From contig NZ_VANR01000001.1 in assembly GCF_005885675.1 (NCBI RefSeq), positions 620,001 through 684,000 on the forward strand: DNA of 64,000 nt. Reading direction: 5' to 3'. Each line of letters opens with the position of its first letter. Position 1 is the stretch's first letter. The notes under the pieces are model-generated. The model was not told where the DNA came from, searched no databases, and worked only from the letters and a program-made list of their open reading frames with translations. The stretch is from Polaribacter aestuariivivens (GTDB lineage Bacteria > Bacteroidota > Bacteroidia > Flavobacteriales > Flavobacteriaceae). A program made the translations under genes and the position numbers. This document shows positions 26,120 through 34,476 of this stretch, one piece after another.

Positions 26120-26521
26120 CTAATCTATTTCTTGGCATAACTCAATTAAAACACCGTTTGTAGATTTTGGATGTAAAAAAGCAACTAATTTGTTATCTGC
26201 ACCTTTTTTGGGAACTTCATTTAAAACAATAAAACCTTCGTTTTGAAGTCTTTTTATTTCAGCCTTAATATCAGAAACAGCAAATGCAATGTGGTGAATT
26301 CCTTCTCCTTTTTTATCAATAAATTTAGCAATTGCACTCTCTGAACTTGTTGCTTGAAGTAACTCTATTTTATTTGGTCCAGATTCAAAAAAAGAAGTTT
26401 TTACATTTTCGGATGCAACTTCTTCAATTTTATAATGTGGTTTACCTAAAAGAGCTGCAAATAATGTATTGGAAACCTCCAAATCTTTTACTGCAATACC
26501 AATATGTTCTATTTTTTTCAT
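26120..26521 (-). CDS. mce: Methylmalonyl-CoA epimerase
   Basis: A 133-residue VOC-fold protein from the ATG of MKKIEHIGIAVKDLE. It interconverts the epimers of methylmalonyl-CoA, linking propionyl-CoA and succinyl-CoA metabolism. Metal ligands are expected at the His of EHIGIAV, His of GIHHIAFAV and Glu of LIELCQE. An upstream in-frame ATG (26548) falls inside the hairpin and is rejected. The hairpin with T-run ends only 15 nt before this ATG, leaving no room for a normal promoter after it; expression may depend on read-through or the hairpin may act as an attenuator. Confidence 0.92.
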   Translation of the reverse strand: MKKIEHIGIAVKDLEVSNTLFAALLGKPHYKIEEVASENVKTSFFESGPNKIELLQATSSESAIAKFIDKKGEGIHHIAFAVSDIKAEIKRLQNEGFIVLNEVPKKGADNKLVAFLHPKSTNGVLIELCQEID

Positions 26522-26536
26522 ATTGTAAAAATAAAA

Positions 26537-26564
26537 AAAACACCTCAAATAAAATCGAGGTGTT
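26537..26564. repeat. Terminator-type hairpin, copy 1
   Basis: AACACCTC/GAGGTGTT stem with a 10-base loop. On the minus strand it is followed by eight T, so it should terminate the 134-residue gene. The same 28 bases occur again at 27160-27187. Confidence 0.85.
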
Positions 26565-26569
26565 GAGTT

Positions 26570-26974
26570 TTAACAGTAAATATTTACTGTTCCTTTTTCT
26601 TTTAAAAAGCTTTTTGATTCGTATTTATTTAAAAAAGACATTTCTTTATTAAAAGTTTTCAAAAAATCTTTTGAAGTTAGTTTTTCCGGAATATTGATTT
26701 TTCCTTTTTCGAAAATGAATTTTCTTTTTCTTTTTCGAAAATTATGATTAACATTTACTAGAATTTCTTGACCATTCTTTGTTTCATCATTAAAATTCGC
26801 CAAACCAAAAGTGTATTTTCTATTACCACAATCTCCACCACCAGAAACTTCTACACTTCCTGTAAAATCATTAATACTTACTCCACTAAAACCTACTGAA
26901 TAATCGATTGTTCCAATAATTCTAAACTTACATCCATCATTTGATTTCCATTCAAAATTTACTTTACTTTTCAT
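26570..26974 (-). CDS. Protein of unknown function, 134 residues, between duplicated hairpins
   Basis: A soluble protein with no signal peptide. The first part is probably beta-rich (WKSNDGCKFRIIGTIDYSVG, then GSVEVSGGGDCGNRKYTFGL); the second part is very basic and helical (NFRKRKRKFIFEKGKINI and onward) and ends TVNIYC. Four cysteines are present. I recognise no family. It is flanked on both sides by an identical 28-bp terminator hairpin, suggesting that this block was inserted or duplicated as a unit. Confidence 0.72.
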   Translation of the reverse strand: MKSKVNFEWKSNDGCKFRIIGTIDYSVGFSGVSINDFTGSVEVSGGGDCGNRKYTFGLANFNDETKNGQEILVNVNHNFRKRKRKFIFEKGKINIPEKLTSKDFLKTFNKEMSFLNKYESKSFLKEKGTVNIYC

Positions 26975-27444
26975 AACTTACTTTTTACAACACCTACTCT
27001 ATTTAAAATTGGCTTTTCGGTTTTCGTCTTTTGTACTTCGAAATAACAAAGCCAAAATTGCGAAATAATAACAAACTAAGTTAGAGGAGATTCACTGAAA
27101 AAAAAATAGAAAAACTGACACTTTAAAGAGTGTATTTCCTGTAAACTAAATAAAAATAAAAAACACCTCAAATAAAATCGAGGTGTTTTAAGCAATTTTC
27201 CCTAAATAATAAAAACTCTTTTTAAAGATTTTTTACTCTACAAAAGTGATTTTATTTTTTTAAGAAACATAAAGGATAAATCTTTTAATTTTTACAGGAA
27301 AAACACCCTTTTCTTTTATCAATAAACTTTTATTTAATTTTTAAAATATTGAAAAACAATTAATTGTATTAAATATCCTGTTTTATTTATTTCGCTTTAT
27401 TTAAAATTTGTACTTTGTAACTTATTAACTAACCTTTATATTTT
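26975..27444. other. 470-bp intergenic region without a gene
   Basis: I see no coding frame. It holds a second copy of the hairpin (27160-27187), an imperfect inverted repeat with TTGGCTTT near 27008 facing AAAGCCAA near 27050, and long A/T tracts. The right part presumably carries the promoter of the 27445 operon (a TACTTTG element lies at 27411-27417, one base short of consensus). Confidence 0.6.
27160..27187. repeat. Terminator-type hairpin, copy 2 (orphan)
   Basis: Identical over 28 bases to 26537-26564 and with similar A-rich flanks. No gene on either strand ends near it: the left neighbour starts here and the right neighbour is divergent. It is therefore a duplicate left behind, or part of a leader. 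Confidence 0.85.
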
Positions 27445-28062
27445 ATGAAAAATATTTTTAGAACTTCAATTGTACTTTTATTATTAATACTATTAAATAG
27501 CTGCAATGAAATATGTAATCATGAAGATCATGCTGTAAATAATACTAGACCTTCAAATGCAATTACTTATAAAGAAATGGCTGCCATGTTTCATCAATAT
27601 GATGTTGGACAAAAGAAAGTTTTAGATAAATATAGAGGTGATTTTACTGCAAATAAAAATGATACTATTGAAAGTGTTTCTCACTATTACGAGATTAATC
27701 AACTAAAACAATACATTGCTTATTTAGAAAAGATATCTAAAGATAAAGAAATTACATTAACGGGAATTCGTATTTTTTCTGCAGCTTATCCAAAAAATTA
27801 TAAAGATAAATCTTTAAGTGGAAGATATACGTTGATATTTATGCCTACTGCAGAAATAGAAGGTAATAAAAGCGTTGCTTTTGAACCTTTGTATTCTAAA
27901 ACGAAAACACCAATTAAATTTACTGAATTTTTAAATAAATACAGTAGTGAAGAAACAAAACAGGTTATGAGAGCATCTTTTTTCTCATTTTTACAAGATT
28001 CAAGTGGAGATGATTTAGAGAGTTCAGGTGCAAATAAGCTAAAGCCAACTCCTCCAATGTAG
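27445..28062 (+). CDS. Lipoprotein of unknown function, first gene of a sensory operon
   Basis: A 205-residue lipoprotein; lipobox LNSC gives Cys20. After a short His/Asn-rich linker (CNHEDHAVNN) comes a globular domain with ITYKEMAAMFHQYDVGQKKV near 46-65 and a strand-rich core (ITLTGIRIFSAAYP near 105, RYTLIFMPT near 130). It ends in a Ser/Pro-rich tail. I know similar proteins from other Flavobacteriia but not a function. It is followed by 1 nt and then a membrane protein, a histidine kinase and a regulator, all overlapping, so it may be the sensed or sensing component. Confidence 0.8.
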   Translation: MKNIFRTSIVLLLLILLNSCNEICNHEDHAVNNTRPSNAITYKEMAAMFHQYDVGQKKVLDKYRGDFTANKNDTIESVSHYYEINQLKQYIAYLEKISKDKEITLTGIRIFSAAYPKNYKDKSLSGRYTLIFMPTAEIEGNKSVAFEPLYSKTKTPIKFTEFLNKYSSEETKQVMRASFFSFLQDSSGDDLESSGANKLKPTPPM

Positions 28063-28063
28063 T

Positions 28064-28711
28064 ATGTTACTAAATATTGCTTACATTTCCTCATTTATAT
28101 CTGCATTGATATACATAATTGTTTATTTTAAAAATTATTATGAAATAAACTTGAGGTATTTTGCTGGGTACTTATTTTGTGTATTTTTTTTTGAAATTAT
28201 TGCTAGTTACATTCCTTATGAAAATGGTAACTTATTAGTATACCACATTCTTATTTTTTTTGAATTTAATTTATTACTACTTTTTTTTAGAGATCTTTTA
28301 GAGTCGGAAAAATCTAAGAAAATTATTCTTAAGCTTTTTATAATCTTTAATATTGTAAATGTTATAGCGAATTTATATTACTATTTTTCAGGTATTTATT
28401 TTTTAGAGTACAATGCAATATCCTCTAATTTTGGAGCTGTTTTAATAGTAATTGCTTTGTTTTTGTATTACAAAGAGTTTTTAGCGTCTAATAAAATTTT
28501 AAATTACAAGAAAATACTTTCATTTTGGATTGCCTTTGGTTTACTGTTGTATTATGTAGGTTTTATTCCATTCACAGCAATTATAAACTCTTTAAAAAAC
28601 CTTAGTTACGAACTAAAAATTAATTTATTTAAAATCGCTTACTGCTTAACCATTATTATGCATAGTTGTTTTATATTCGGAGCCTTATGGAGTCAGAAGA
28701 AAGTCAAATAG
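28064..28711 (+). CDS. Integral membrane protein with about six segments
   Basis: A 215-residue, very hydrophobic protein with about six membrane segments (near 5-22, 30-48, 55-72, 82-105, 115-135, 150-170 and possibly 190-210) joined by short loops. No transport or enzyme motif is seen. Its 3' end overlaps the histidine kinase gene by 25 nt, which implies coupled expression and suggests that it works with the kinase, for instance as a membrane sensor. Confidence 0.82.
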   Translation: MLLNIAYISSFISALIYIIVYFKNYYEINLRYFAGYLFCVFFFEIIASYIPYENGNLLVYHILIFFEFNLLLLFFRDLLESEKSKKIILKLFIIFNIVNVIANLYYYFSGIYFLEYNAISSNFGAVLIVIALFLYYKEFLASNKILNYKKILSFWIAFGLLLYYVGFIPFTAIINSLKNLSYELKINLFKIAYCLTIIMHSCFIFGALWSQKKVK

Positions 28712-29439
28712 TTCTATATATAACAACAATTGTAATTATATTGTTTGTTGTACTTATTGTATTGTTATTCAGTTTTTTTCAAAAAAGAAAAAATGTATTA
28801 TTACAAGAACAAGAAAATAACAAAAAACGCTTTGAACGTGAAATTGCTGAAACTCAAATAGAAATTAGAGAAGAAACTCTGAGAAATATCAGTTGGGAAT
28901 TGCATGATAATATTGGGCAATTGCTAACTTTAGCTAAAATACAATTACAAAACACCTCTACCGAAAATATTAAAGAAGTTTCTGACACCATTACTAAAAG
29001 TTTAAATGAAGTACGTGCTTTATCTAAACTAATTAACCCTGAAGCAATTAAAAACATACAATTAAAAGAGGCTATTCAGTTAGAAATTAATCGTTTTAAT
29101 CGATTAAACTTCATCAAATCAACATTAGTTGTTAAAGGTAAAGAAGTTGCTATTGATAAGAAAGCTAGTATTATAATGTTTCGAATTTTACAAGAATTTT
29201 TTTCAAACACAATTAAACATTCAAAAGCATCTGAACTAACTGTTGTTTTAAATTTTAAAGAAGAACTAATGATTATTTCTGCTTCAGACAATGGTATTGG
29301 TTTTTCTTCCTCTGAAGATTCACCAAAAGGAATTGGCCTTTTAAATATTGTGAATAGGGCAAAGTTAATTGGAGCAACAGCTAAATTATCATCTGAAATA
29401 AATAAAGGAACAACCCTTTTAATAGAATATAAATTATGA
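28687..29439 (+). CDS. Sensor histidine kinase, HisKA_3 (NarX) type
   Basis: A 250-residue kinase from MESEESQ (28687). It has one N-terminal membrane segment (about 9-30), a coiled-coil (35-65), the dimerisation/phospho-acceptor domain with His73 in SWELHDNIGQLL, and a HATPase domain with the N box FSNTIKHSK and G boxes DNGIGFS and KGIGLLNIVNRAKLI. There is almost no extracytoplasmic part, so sensing must come from a partner, plausibly the membrane protein overlapping upstream. It overlaps the response regulator gene by 4 nt (ATGA). Confidence 0.92.
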   Translation: MESEESQIVLYITTIVIILFVVLIVLLFSFFQKRKNVLLQEQENNKKRFEREIAETQIEIREETLRNISWELHDNIGQLLTLAKIQLQNTSTENIKEVSDTITKSLNEVRALSKLINPEAIKNIQLKEAIQLEINRFNRLNFIKSTLVVKGKEVAIDKKASIIMFRILQEFFSNTIKHSKASELTVVLNFKEELMIISASDNGIGFSSSEDSPKGIGLLNIVNRAKLIGATAKLSSEINKGTTLLIEYKL

Positions 29440-30080
29440 TTAAAAACTCTGTAGTAATTGTAGATGATCACACGTTACTTTCGCAAGCAATTGCTGGTAT
29501 GGTAAATACTTTTAATAAATTTAAAGTACTTTATACCTGTAAAAACGGACAAGAATTGGTTGATAAATTTAATGCTTCTCCACAAAATATTCCTGATGTT
29601 GTTCTTATGGACATTAATATGCCTATAATGAATGGTATAGAAACTACTGAGTGGATTGAAAAAAACTATAGTTACGTAAATGTAATGGCTTTGTCTGTAG
29701 AAGATGAAGATGCTACAATTATTAAAATGCTTAAAGCTGGCGCTATTGGTTATTTATTAAAAGATACCGAAAAAACAGAATTGGAACATGCCTTAAATGA
29801 AATTGTTGAAAATGGTTTTTTTCACACGAAAAATGTAACTAATTTATTAATGAACTCTATTTCTGGAAAAAACGATCATTCAATTACTTTTAAAGAAAGA
29901 GAAATAACATTTATGAAGTTAGCTTGTACAGAATTAACGTATAAAGAAATTGCAGAAAAAATGTGCCTTAGCCCAAAAACAATTGATGGTTATAGAGATG
30001 TTTTATTTACTAAACTAAACGTTAAAAACAGAGTTGGTTTGGTAACTTATGCTATTAAAAATAAAATTTACACATTGTAA
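29436..30080 (+). CDS. LuxR/NarL-type response regulator
   Basis: A 214-residue regulator and the obvious partner of the overlapping kinase. The receiver (1-125) has Asp10/Asp11, phospho-acceptor Asp59 in LMDINMP, Ser87 and Lys109 in YLLKD. The GerE helix-turn-helix lies at about 150-210 (LTYKEIAEKMCLSPKTIDGY). It ends the four-gene operon and is followed by a terminator. Targets are unknown; autoregulation of the operon is common for such systems. Confidence 0.94.
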   Translation: MIKNSVVIVDDHTLLSQAIAGMVNTFNKFKVLYTCKNGQELVDKFNASPQNIPDVVLMDINMPIMNGIETTEWIEKNYSYVNVMALSVEDEDATIIKMLKAGAIGYLLKDTEKTELEHALNEIVENGFFHTKNVTNLLMNSISGKNDHSITFKEREITFMKLACTELTYKEIAEKMCLSPKTIDGYRDVLFTKLNVKNRVGLVTYAIKNKIYTL

Positions 30081-30100
30081 TTGCACCAATTTTAAGGAAT

Positions 30101-30136
30101 AAAAAAACCAGTAAAGTTTCCTTTACTGGTTTTTTT
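30101..30136. terminator. Bidirectional terminator
   Basis: Perfect 16-bp stem centred on TTTC: AAACCAGTAAAG pairs with CTTTACTGGTTT, with A/T tails. It separates the plus-strand sensory operon from the convergent DUF5689 gene. Confidence 0.88.
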
Positions 30137-30155
30137 TATGAGATATTTTTAGTTA

Positions 30156-31568
30156 TTATTTCCCTAATATTTTAAAATCGTCAATCATATAAGCACCATC
30201 TAAGTCTGTATCTGTTCCAGAACCAGTGTATTTATAACCTACATATAAAGTACCTGAGTAAGAAGATAAATCTACCAAACCAGCATCTTTAAATGCATAC
30301 CATGAATCGCTCATATTTGCTAAGTTAGCACTCACTGGTTGCCAAGTTGCAGTTGCAGCATTTGACCCATTAAAGTCTGTAGAAACAAAAACTTCTAAAG
30401 TATTGTCTGCTGAATCTAAATGGTGTTGTGCTGATTTGAAGCTTAAAAATACGTTACTACTAGCGCTCATATCTACAGCTGGAGAAATTAACCAACCTAC
30501 ATTTACAGCATCACCTGTTCTAAAACCACTAAATTCTGCATATCCATTTCCGCTAAATAATTGCTCTGTCCAAAGTTCACTTCCTTCAGTTGCAACATTG
30601 GTCCAACCTGGAAAATTTAAGTTTGTGTTATCAGTTCCTGCATCAAAGTTTTCTTCAACTAAAACTGTAAAGTCTGCAATGTTTAATGGAGTACATTTAG
30701 GGCCTTCCATCATAACATCTTTAAAGTCATTTAAAGCCAATACTAAATCACTTCCATTAAAAGTTTTAGATACAACTGCTGAAATACTTCCTCCACCTGA
30801 AGGTAATACTGCGAATTTAAAACTTGCAAAAGCACTTGTTTCTAATATAAAGTTAGTATATCCAAAACCATCGCAAGCTTCCAACATTCTTTGAGTGTCA
30901 AATCTATCATCTGGATCTACATAAGTTTTTCCAGCTAAACTATTTGGAAACTGAGCGTTGTTCACTTTTACAAATAAACCAATATGACTGTCGTTAATTT
31001 CTGAAAAAGTAATATCTAAACCAACTAATTCTTCGGTATTTCCGTTTCTTAATACCAATTCATCTACTTGGTTTAATGACATGTTTTCAACTTCATTATC
31101 GTCATTTTTAGAACCTCCTATAGTAATTACACCATCTCCAGACCTTGTTTCGCCAATAAATAAACCTTTTAAGTTTACATACACTTCTCTTCCTAAGTTG
31201 TATTTATTATAAGAATCTGTTAACTCAATTGCTAATTTAATAGCTGCAGTTGGGTTACTTGGAGCGTCTTGAATAAAAAGCTCTTTGTAAAAATTACCAG
31301 AATTATCTGACGAAGTTACGTAGCCTTTTACAACTAAATCTGATGTAATTTCTGTTGCTTGATTTCTAACGAATAAACCTTTTAAGTTTGAAATTGAAAT
31401 TTCTTGTAAAGTTCCTGCTGATACTGCTTCTTTTATTTTTGTTACAGCTGCACTTTCCTCAGCACCTAAATTTTGTGGTACAGTAAAGTCTCCATCTTCT
31501 ACACAAGAGGTAAAAGAAATACTAGTTATAAAAGCTAGTACTAAGATGATTATTTTATTTGTTTTCAT
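30156..31568 (-). CDS. DUF5689 lipoprotein paired with a TonB receptor
   Basis: A 470-residue lipoprotein; lipobox FTSC gives Cys22. The N-terminal half (about 45-265) fits DUF5689, with an OB-like module around FVRNQATEITSDLVVKGYVT. The C-terminal part (about 300-470) fits the choice-of-anchor J type of beta-sandwich (NLNFPGWTNVATEGSELW, ending GAYMIDDFKILGK). It lies 15 nt after the TonB-dependent receptor gene. By analogy with SusD it may bind the substrate at the cell surface for that receptor; the ligand is unknown, but a nuclease gene next door hints at nucleic acid or its products. Confidence 0.85.
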   Translation of the reverse strand: MKTNKIIILVLAFITSISFTSCVEDGDFTVPQNLGAEESAAVTKIKEAVSAGTLQEISISNLKGLFVRNQATEITSDLVVKGYVTSSDNSGNFYKELFIQDAPSNPTAAIKLAIELTDSYNKYNLGREVYVNLKGLFIGETRSGDGVITIGGSKNDDNEVENMSLNQVDELVLRNGNTEELVGLDITFSEINDSHIGLFVKVNNAQFPNSLAGKTYVDPDDRFDTQRMLEACDGFGYTNFILETSAFASFKFAVLPSGGGSISAVVSKTFNGSDLVLALNDFKDVMMEGPKCTPLNIADFTVLVEENFDAGTDNTNLNFPGWTNVATEGSELWTEQLFSGNGYAEFSGFRTGDAVNVGWLISPAVDMSASSNVFLSFKSAQHHLDSADNTLEVFVSTDFNGSNAATATWQPVSANLANMSDSWYAFKDAGLVDLSSYSGTLYVGYKYTGSGTDTDLDGAYMIDDFKILGK

Positions 31569-31583
31569 TTTAATTTCTTTTTT

Positions 31584-34334
31584 TTAGAATGATATATTTA
31601 CGTTTAAAAAGTATGTAGTACCTCTACCATACCAGTATTTATTGCCAAAAACTGGCGTCTCTAGAGATTTATCGTCTCTTAATTGTCTGTAATTAGCGTT
31701 TCTACCTTGCTCAAAACCTCCAGTTTTATATTCTTCACCTAGTAAGTTATTTACTGTAGCAAAAAGGCTAATATAATATTCGTCTATTTTCCATGATTTA
31801 CCACCTATTAAATTCACGGACATATAATCGTCAAATTTTTCTTGTTGCAATAGTTCTCTAGCCAATTCTGGGTCATAATCTGCAAATGGCAAACCGTCTG
31901 AGTCTTCATAAAAATTAGCAGAACGGTTTAATGGAGCGACATCTACATAGATATTTGAGAAAAAGTTTGTTGTTGCTCCAATCCACCAATAATCTGGGTC
32001 TCTGTATTCAAAACCTACAGAATATGCATTTTGTGGTCCTGAAGCTAACTTATAATTTTCTAGTTGTGACACATAGTCTTTAGATCTAAAATCACTATCA
32101 AAACCACCATTATCTGCAACATCAGAAGTTAAATATAAATCTGGATTGTTGCCATATGTAAATTGGCCAACAGAGGCAGCTCCTTTTAATTTAATAGTTG
32201 GTGTAACTTGTGCTTCTATACCAAACTCTATTCCTATGTGCCTTCTTTCTATATTAGACAGCACTTCTTGTACAAAGGCAGTATTATCTCCACCAACACC
32301 ATCTGCAAAGTAGAAAGATATTTCTGTTGCATCTTGAACATTGGTATAATAAGCAGTTAATCTAGAGGTAATTATTGGACTTCTTACAATGTAGCTAAAA
32401 TCTGATGAAAATACTTTTTCACTCTGTAAATTATCTACAGTTGAGTTATTTTCTCTTGAGTTTGAAAAGCTATTTCTAATAGTAGGTGCATTTGTTAAAT
32501 ATGCAACATTTGCATCTATTAAATGACGACCTGTAATTTTATAAGTTGCACCAGCTTTTACACCAAAATTAGTGAAATCTAATTTTTTAGATTTTCCTAA
32601 AGAATTATTTTGAAATCTACCATTTTGATATAAACCTTCTCTTTGATGAGTAGTGTTTGATAAACTAAAGCTTGTATAAAAATCTACCTTTTTATATTTA
32701 AATTGAGCTTGTGCAAATGCATTTATAAAATCGGAGTTTAAATTATAATTATACCTAAACATATCTCCTTCTCCAACAACTCTATTTGGATTTAATAAGT
32801 TGTTTTGCATTTTACTTTCTGTATCTGCAAAAGGGTTAATGTCTAAATACCCATTGCCTCCTAATAAATCTACTACTTCTGCAAAGTTATGAGAACGTAA
32901 ACGTTTATATTCTAATTTACCATTTAAAGTAATGTTATTATTAATGCTTGAATTAAAGATAGTATTTACAGTTAATTGTTTGTCGTCATTTCTATCTTCA
33001 TACAAAACGTAGGCATTATTTAAACCTCCATTTGCGTTGGTAATGTTTGCATCAAAAATTCTTTCCCAATCTACTTGTCCGTCATTTTGAAAATTCTCTC
33101 TTGCAGTGTATGCACCTGCTAAATCATCATTTCTAACAAAAAAGCTTGGTAAGTATTGGTAATAAGTTGGACTTGGGTTTGCTCCTCCATTAAAATCTAA
33201 ACGACTATTTCCTATTTTACCAAATTGATATGCTACGTTTGTTTGTAAACTTGAGTTTTCTGATAAATCCCAATAGTGATTTAACATTAATATAGGCTCT
33301 TCTACCTCTTTAATTCTGGAGTTTACTTTTCTTCCATTTAAATATCCCCAATATTCATTGTATTCAATTCCTTTTAAATCAAAAACCTCTTGAGTATTTG
33401 GTGAAGATTTACCTCTTCTGTTTGGTGTAAAAATAGAAGTGAAACCAATACTATGATTTTCATTAATTTTCTTTTCAACAGCAGCAAAAAGAGAATAAGC
33501 ATTATAGGTTGTACCTTCGTTAAAACCTTCATTTCCTGCTCTTCTACTTCCAGAAAAGGTCATGGACCAACCGTCTTCTAAAATTCCTGAAGAATAGGTT
33601 GCCATTAATCTGTGTTCGTAACTTCTGTTTGATGAAGAGTATGAAATTCTTGTTCCTGGTCTTTGTTGTGATGCTCTAGTATTGATGTTTGTAGAACCTA
33701 AAACACCTCCAAAAGTAAAAGCAGATGGAGATAATCCATTGCTAAATTCTTGGTTTCTTAGTACATCATTTAAACCACCCCAATTACTCCATTGTGCTCT
33801 TCCGTCGTAAATTTTATTCATCTCTACACCATTAATAAGCACTTTTCCATTTCCAGAATCTAACCCTTTAATTCTAAAAAATGAAGAACTAAATTCAAAA
33901 GCTGCTGATCTTAAAAAAACATCTTGTGTTGCTTGTAGCAATCCAGAAATATTATCTGCTGCACTAGCATCATCATTTAATTCGTCATCTGTAATGGTAA
34001 TTAAACTTAAGTCTTGATCTTCTGTAATGTCTCTAAAAAACAAAATTGTACCTAAATCTACAACGTTACCAGAAAGTTCTACAGGAAAGTTTTGTGTTTC
34101 GTAACCTGCTAATTTAAGCTCTACAATATATTTGCCATTCGTAACACCTGTAATATTAAATACTCCATTTACATTTGTAACTTTGTTAACGGTTGTATTT
34201 TTTACATTTACCAAGACACCTTGTAGAGGGTTTTCAGAATTGCTATCTACAACAATTCCCTTCACAACATTCTGAGCTTTTATAAATGCTGTACAGCATA
34301 AAAGCAAAAACATTGATAGAAAAATTTTTCTCAT
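31584..34334 (-). CDS. TonB-dependent receptor with CarboxypepD_reg-like domain
   Basis: A 916-residue outer-membrane transporter. A signal peptide (1-20, ending FIKAQ) precedes a carboxypeptidase regulatory-like beta-sandwich (about 22-105), a plug (about 110-235, with GNGKVLINGVEMNKIYDGR) and a 22-strand barrel ending in a C-terminal aromatic strand (FLNVNISF). The DUF5689 lipoprotein follows in the same operon. Energy would come from TonB/ExbB/ExbD encoded elsewhere. A secreted nuclease gene is transcribed divergently from the same intergenic region. Confidence 0.93.
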   Translation of the reverse strand: MRKIFLSMFLLLCCTAFIKAQNVVKGIVVDSNSENPLQGVLVNVKNTTVNKVTNVNGVFNITGVTNGKYIVELKLAGYETQNFPVELSGNVVDLGTILFFRDITEDQDLSLITITDDELNDDASAADNISGLLQATQDVFLRSAAFEFSSSFFRIKGLDSGNGKVLINGVEMNKIYDGRAQWSNWGGLNDVLRNQEFSNGLSPSAFTFGGVLGSTNINTRASQQRPGTRISYSSSNRSYEHRLMATYSSGILEDGWSMTFSGSRRAGNEGFNEGTTYNAYSLFAAVEKKINENHSIGFTSIFTPNRRGKSSPNTQEVFDLKGIEYNEYWGYLNGRKVNSRIKEVEEPILMLNHYWDLSENSSLQTNVAYQFGKIGNSRLDFNGGANPSPTYYQYLPSFFVRNDDLAGAYTARENFQNDGQVDWERIFDANITNANGGLNNAYVLYEDRNDDKQLTVNTIFNSSINNNITLNGKLEYKRLRSHNFAEVVDLLGGNGYLDINPFADTESKMQNNLLNPNRVVGEGDMFRYNYNLNSDFINAFAQAQFKYKKVDFYTSFSLSNTTHQREGLYQNGRFQNNSLGKSKKLDFTNFGVKAGATYKITGRHLIDANVAYLTNAPTIRNSFSNSRENNSTVDNLQSEKVFSSDFSYIVRSPIITSRLTAYYTNVQDATEISFYFADGVGGDNTAFVQEVLSNIERRHIGIEFGIEAQVTPTIKLKGAASVGQFTYGNNPDLYLTSDVADNGGFDSDFRSKDYVSQLENYKLASGPQNAYSVGFEYRDPDYWWIGATTNFFSNIYVDVAPLNRSANFYEDSDGLPFADYDPELARELLQQEKFDDYMSVNLIGGKSWKIDEYYISLFATVNNLLGEEYKTGGFEQGRNANYRQLRDDKSLETPVFGNKYWYGRGTTYFLNVNISF

Positions 34335-34429
34335 AAAAGTTTGTTTGAATTTATTTATTTTTACATTAAAATGTGCGCAAAATTAACAATTTTTAACAAA
34401 TACTAATGTTAAAATAACATTATATAATC

Positions 34430-34458
34430 TTTGGCCTAAATTTTGTTTTATATGTTTG
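34430..34458 (+). promoter_or_regulatory. Promoter of the secreted nuclease gene
   Basis: TTTG (34430-34433), 17-bp spacer, TATGTTTG (34451-34458). The ATG follows at 34477. Confidence 0.65.
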
Positions 34459-34476
34459 CAAAAAATACGAAACGTA

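Noticed and set aside
30403..30894. Long open frame antisense to the DUF5689 gene
   Set aside because: It mirrors a well-supported lipoprotein gene, has no start context and no recognisable protein pattern.
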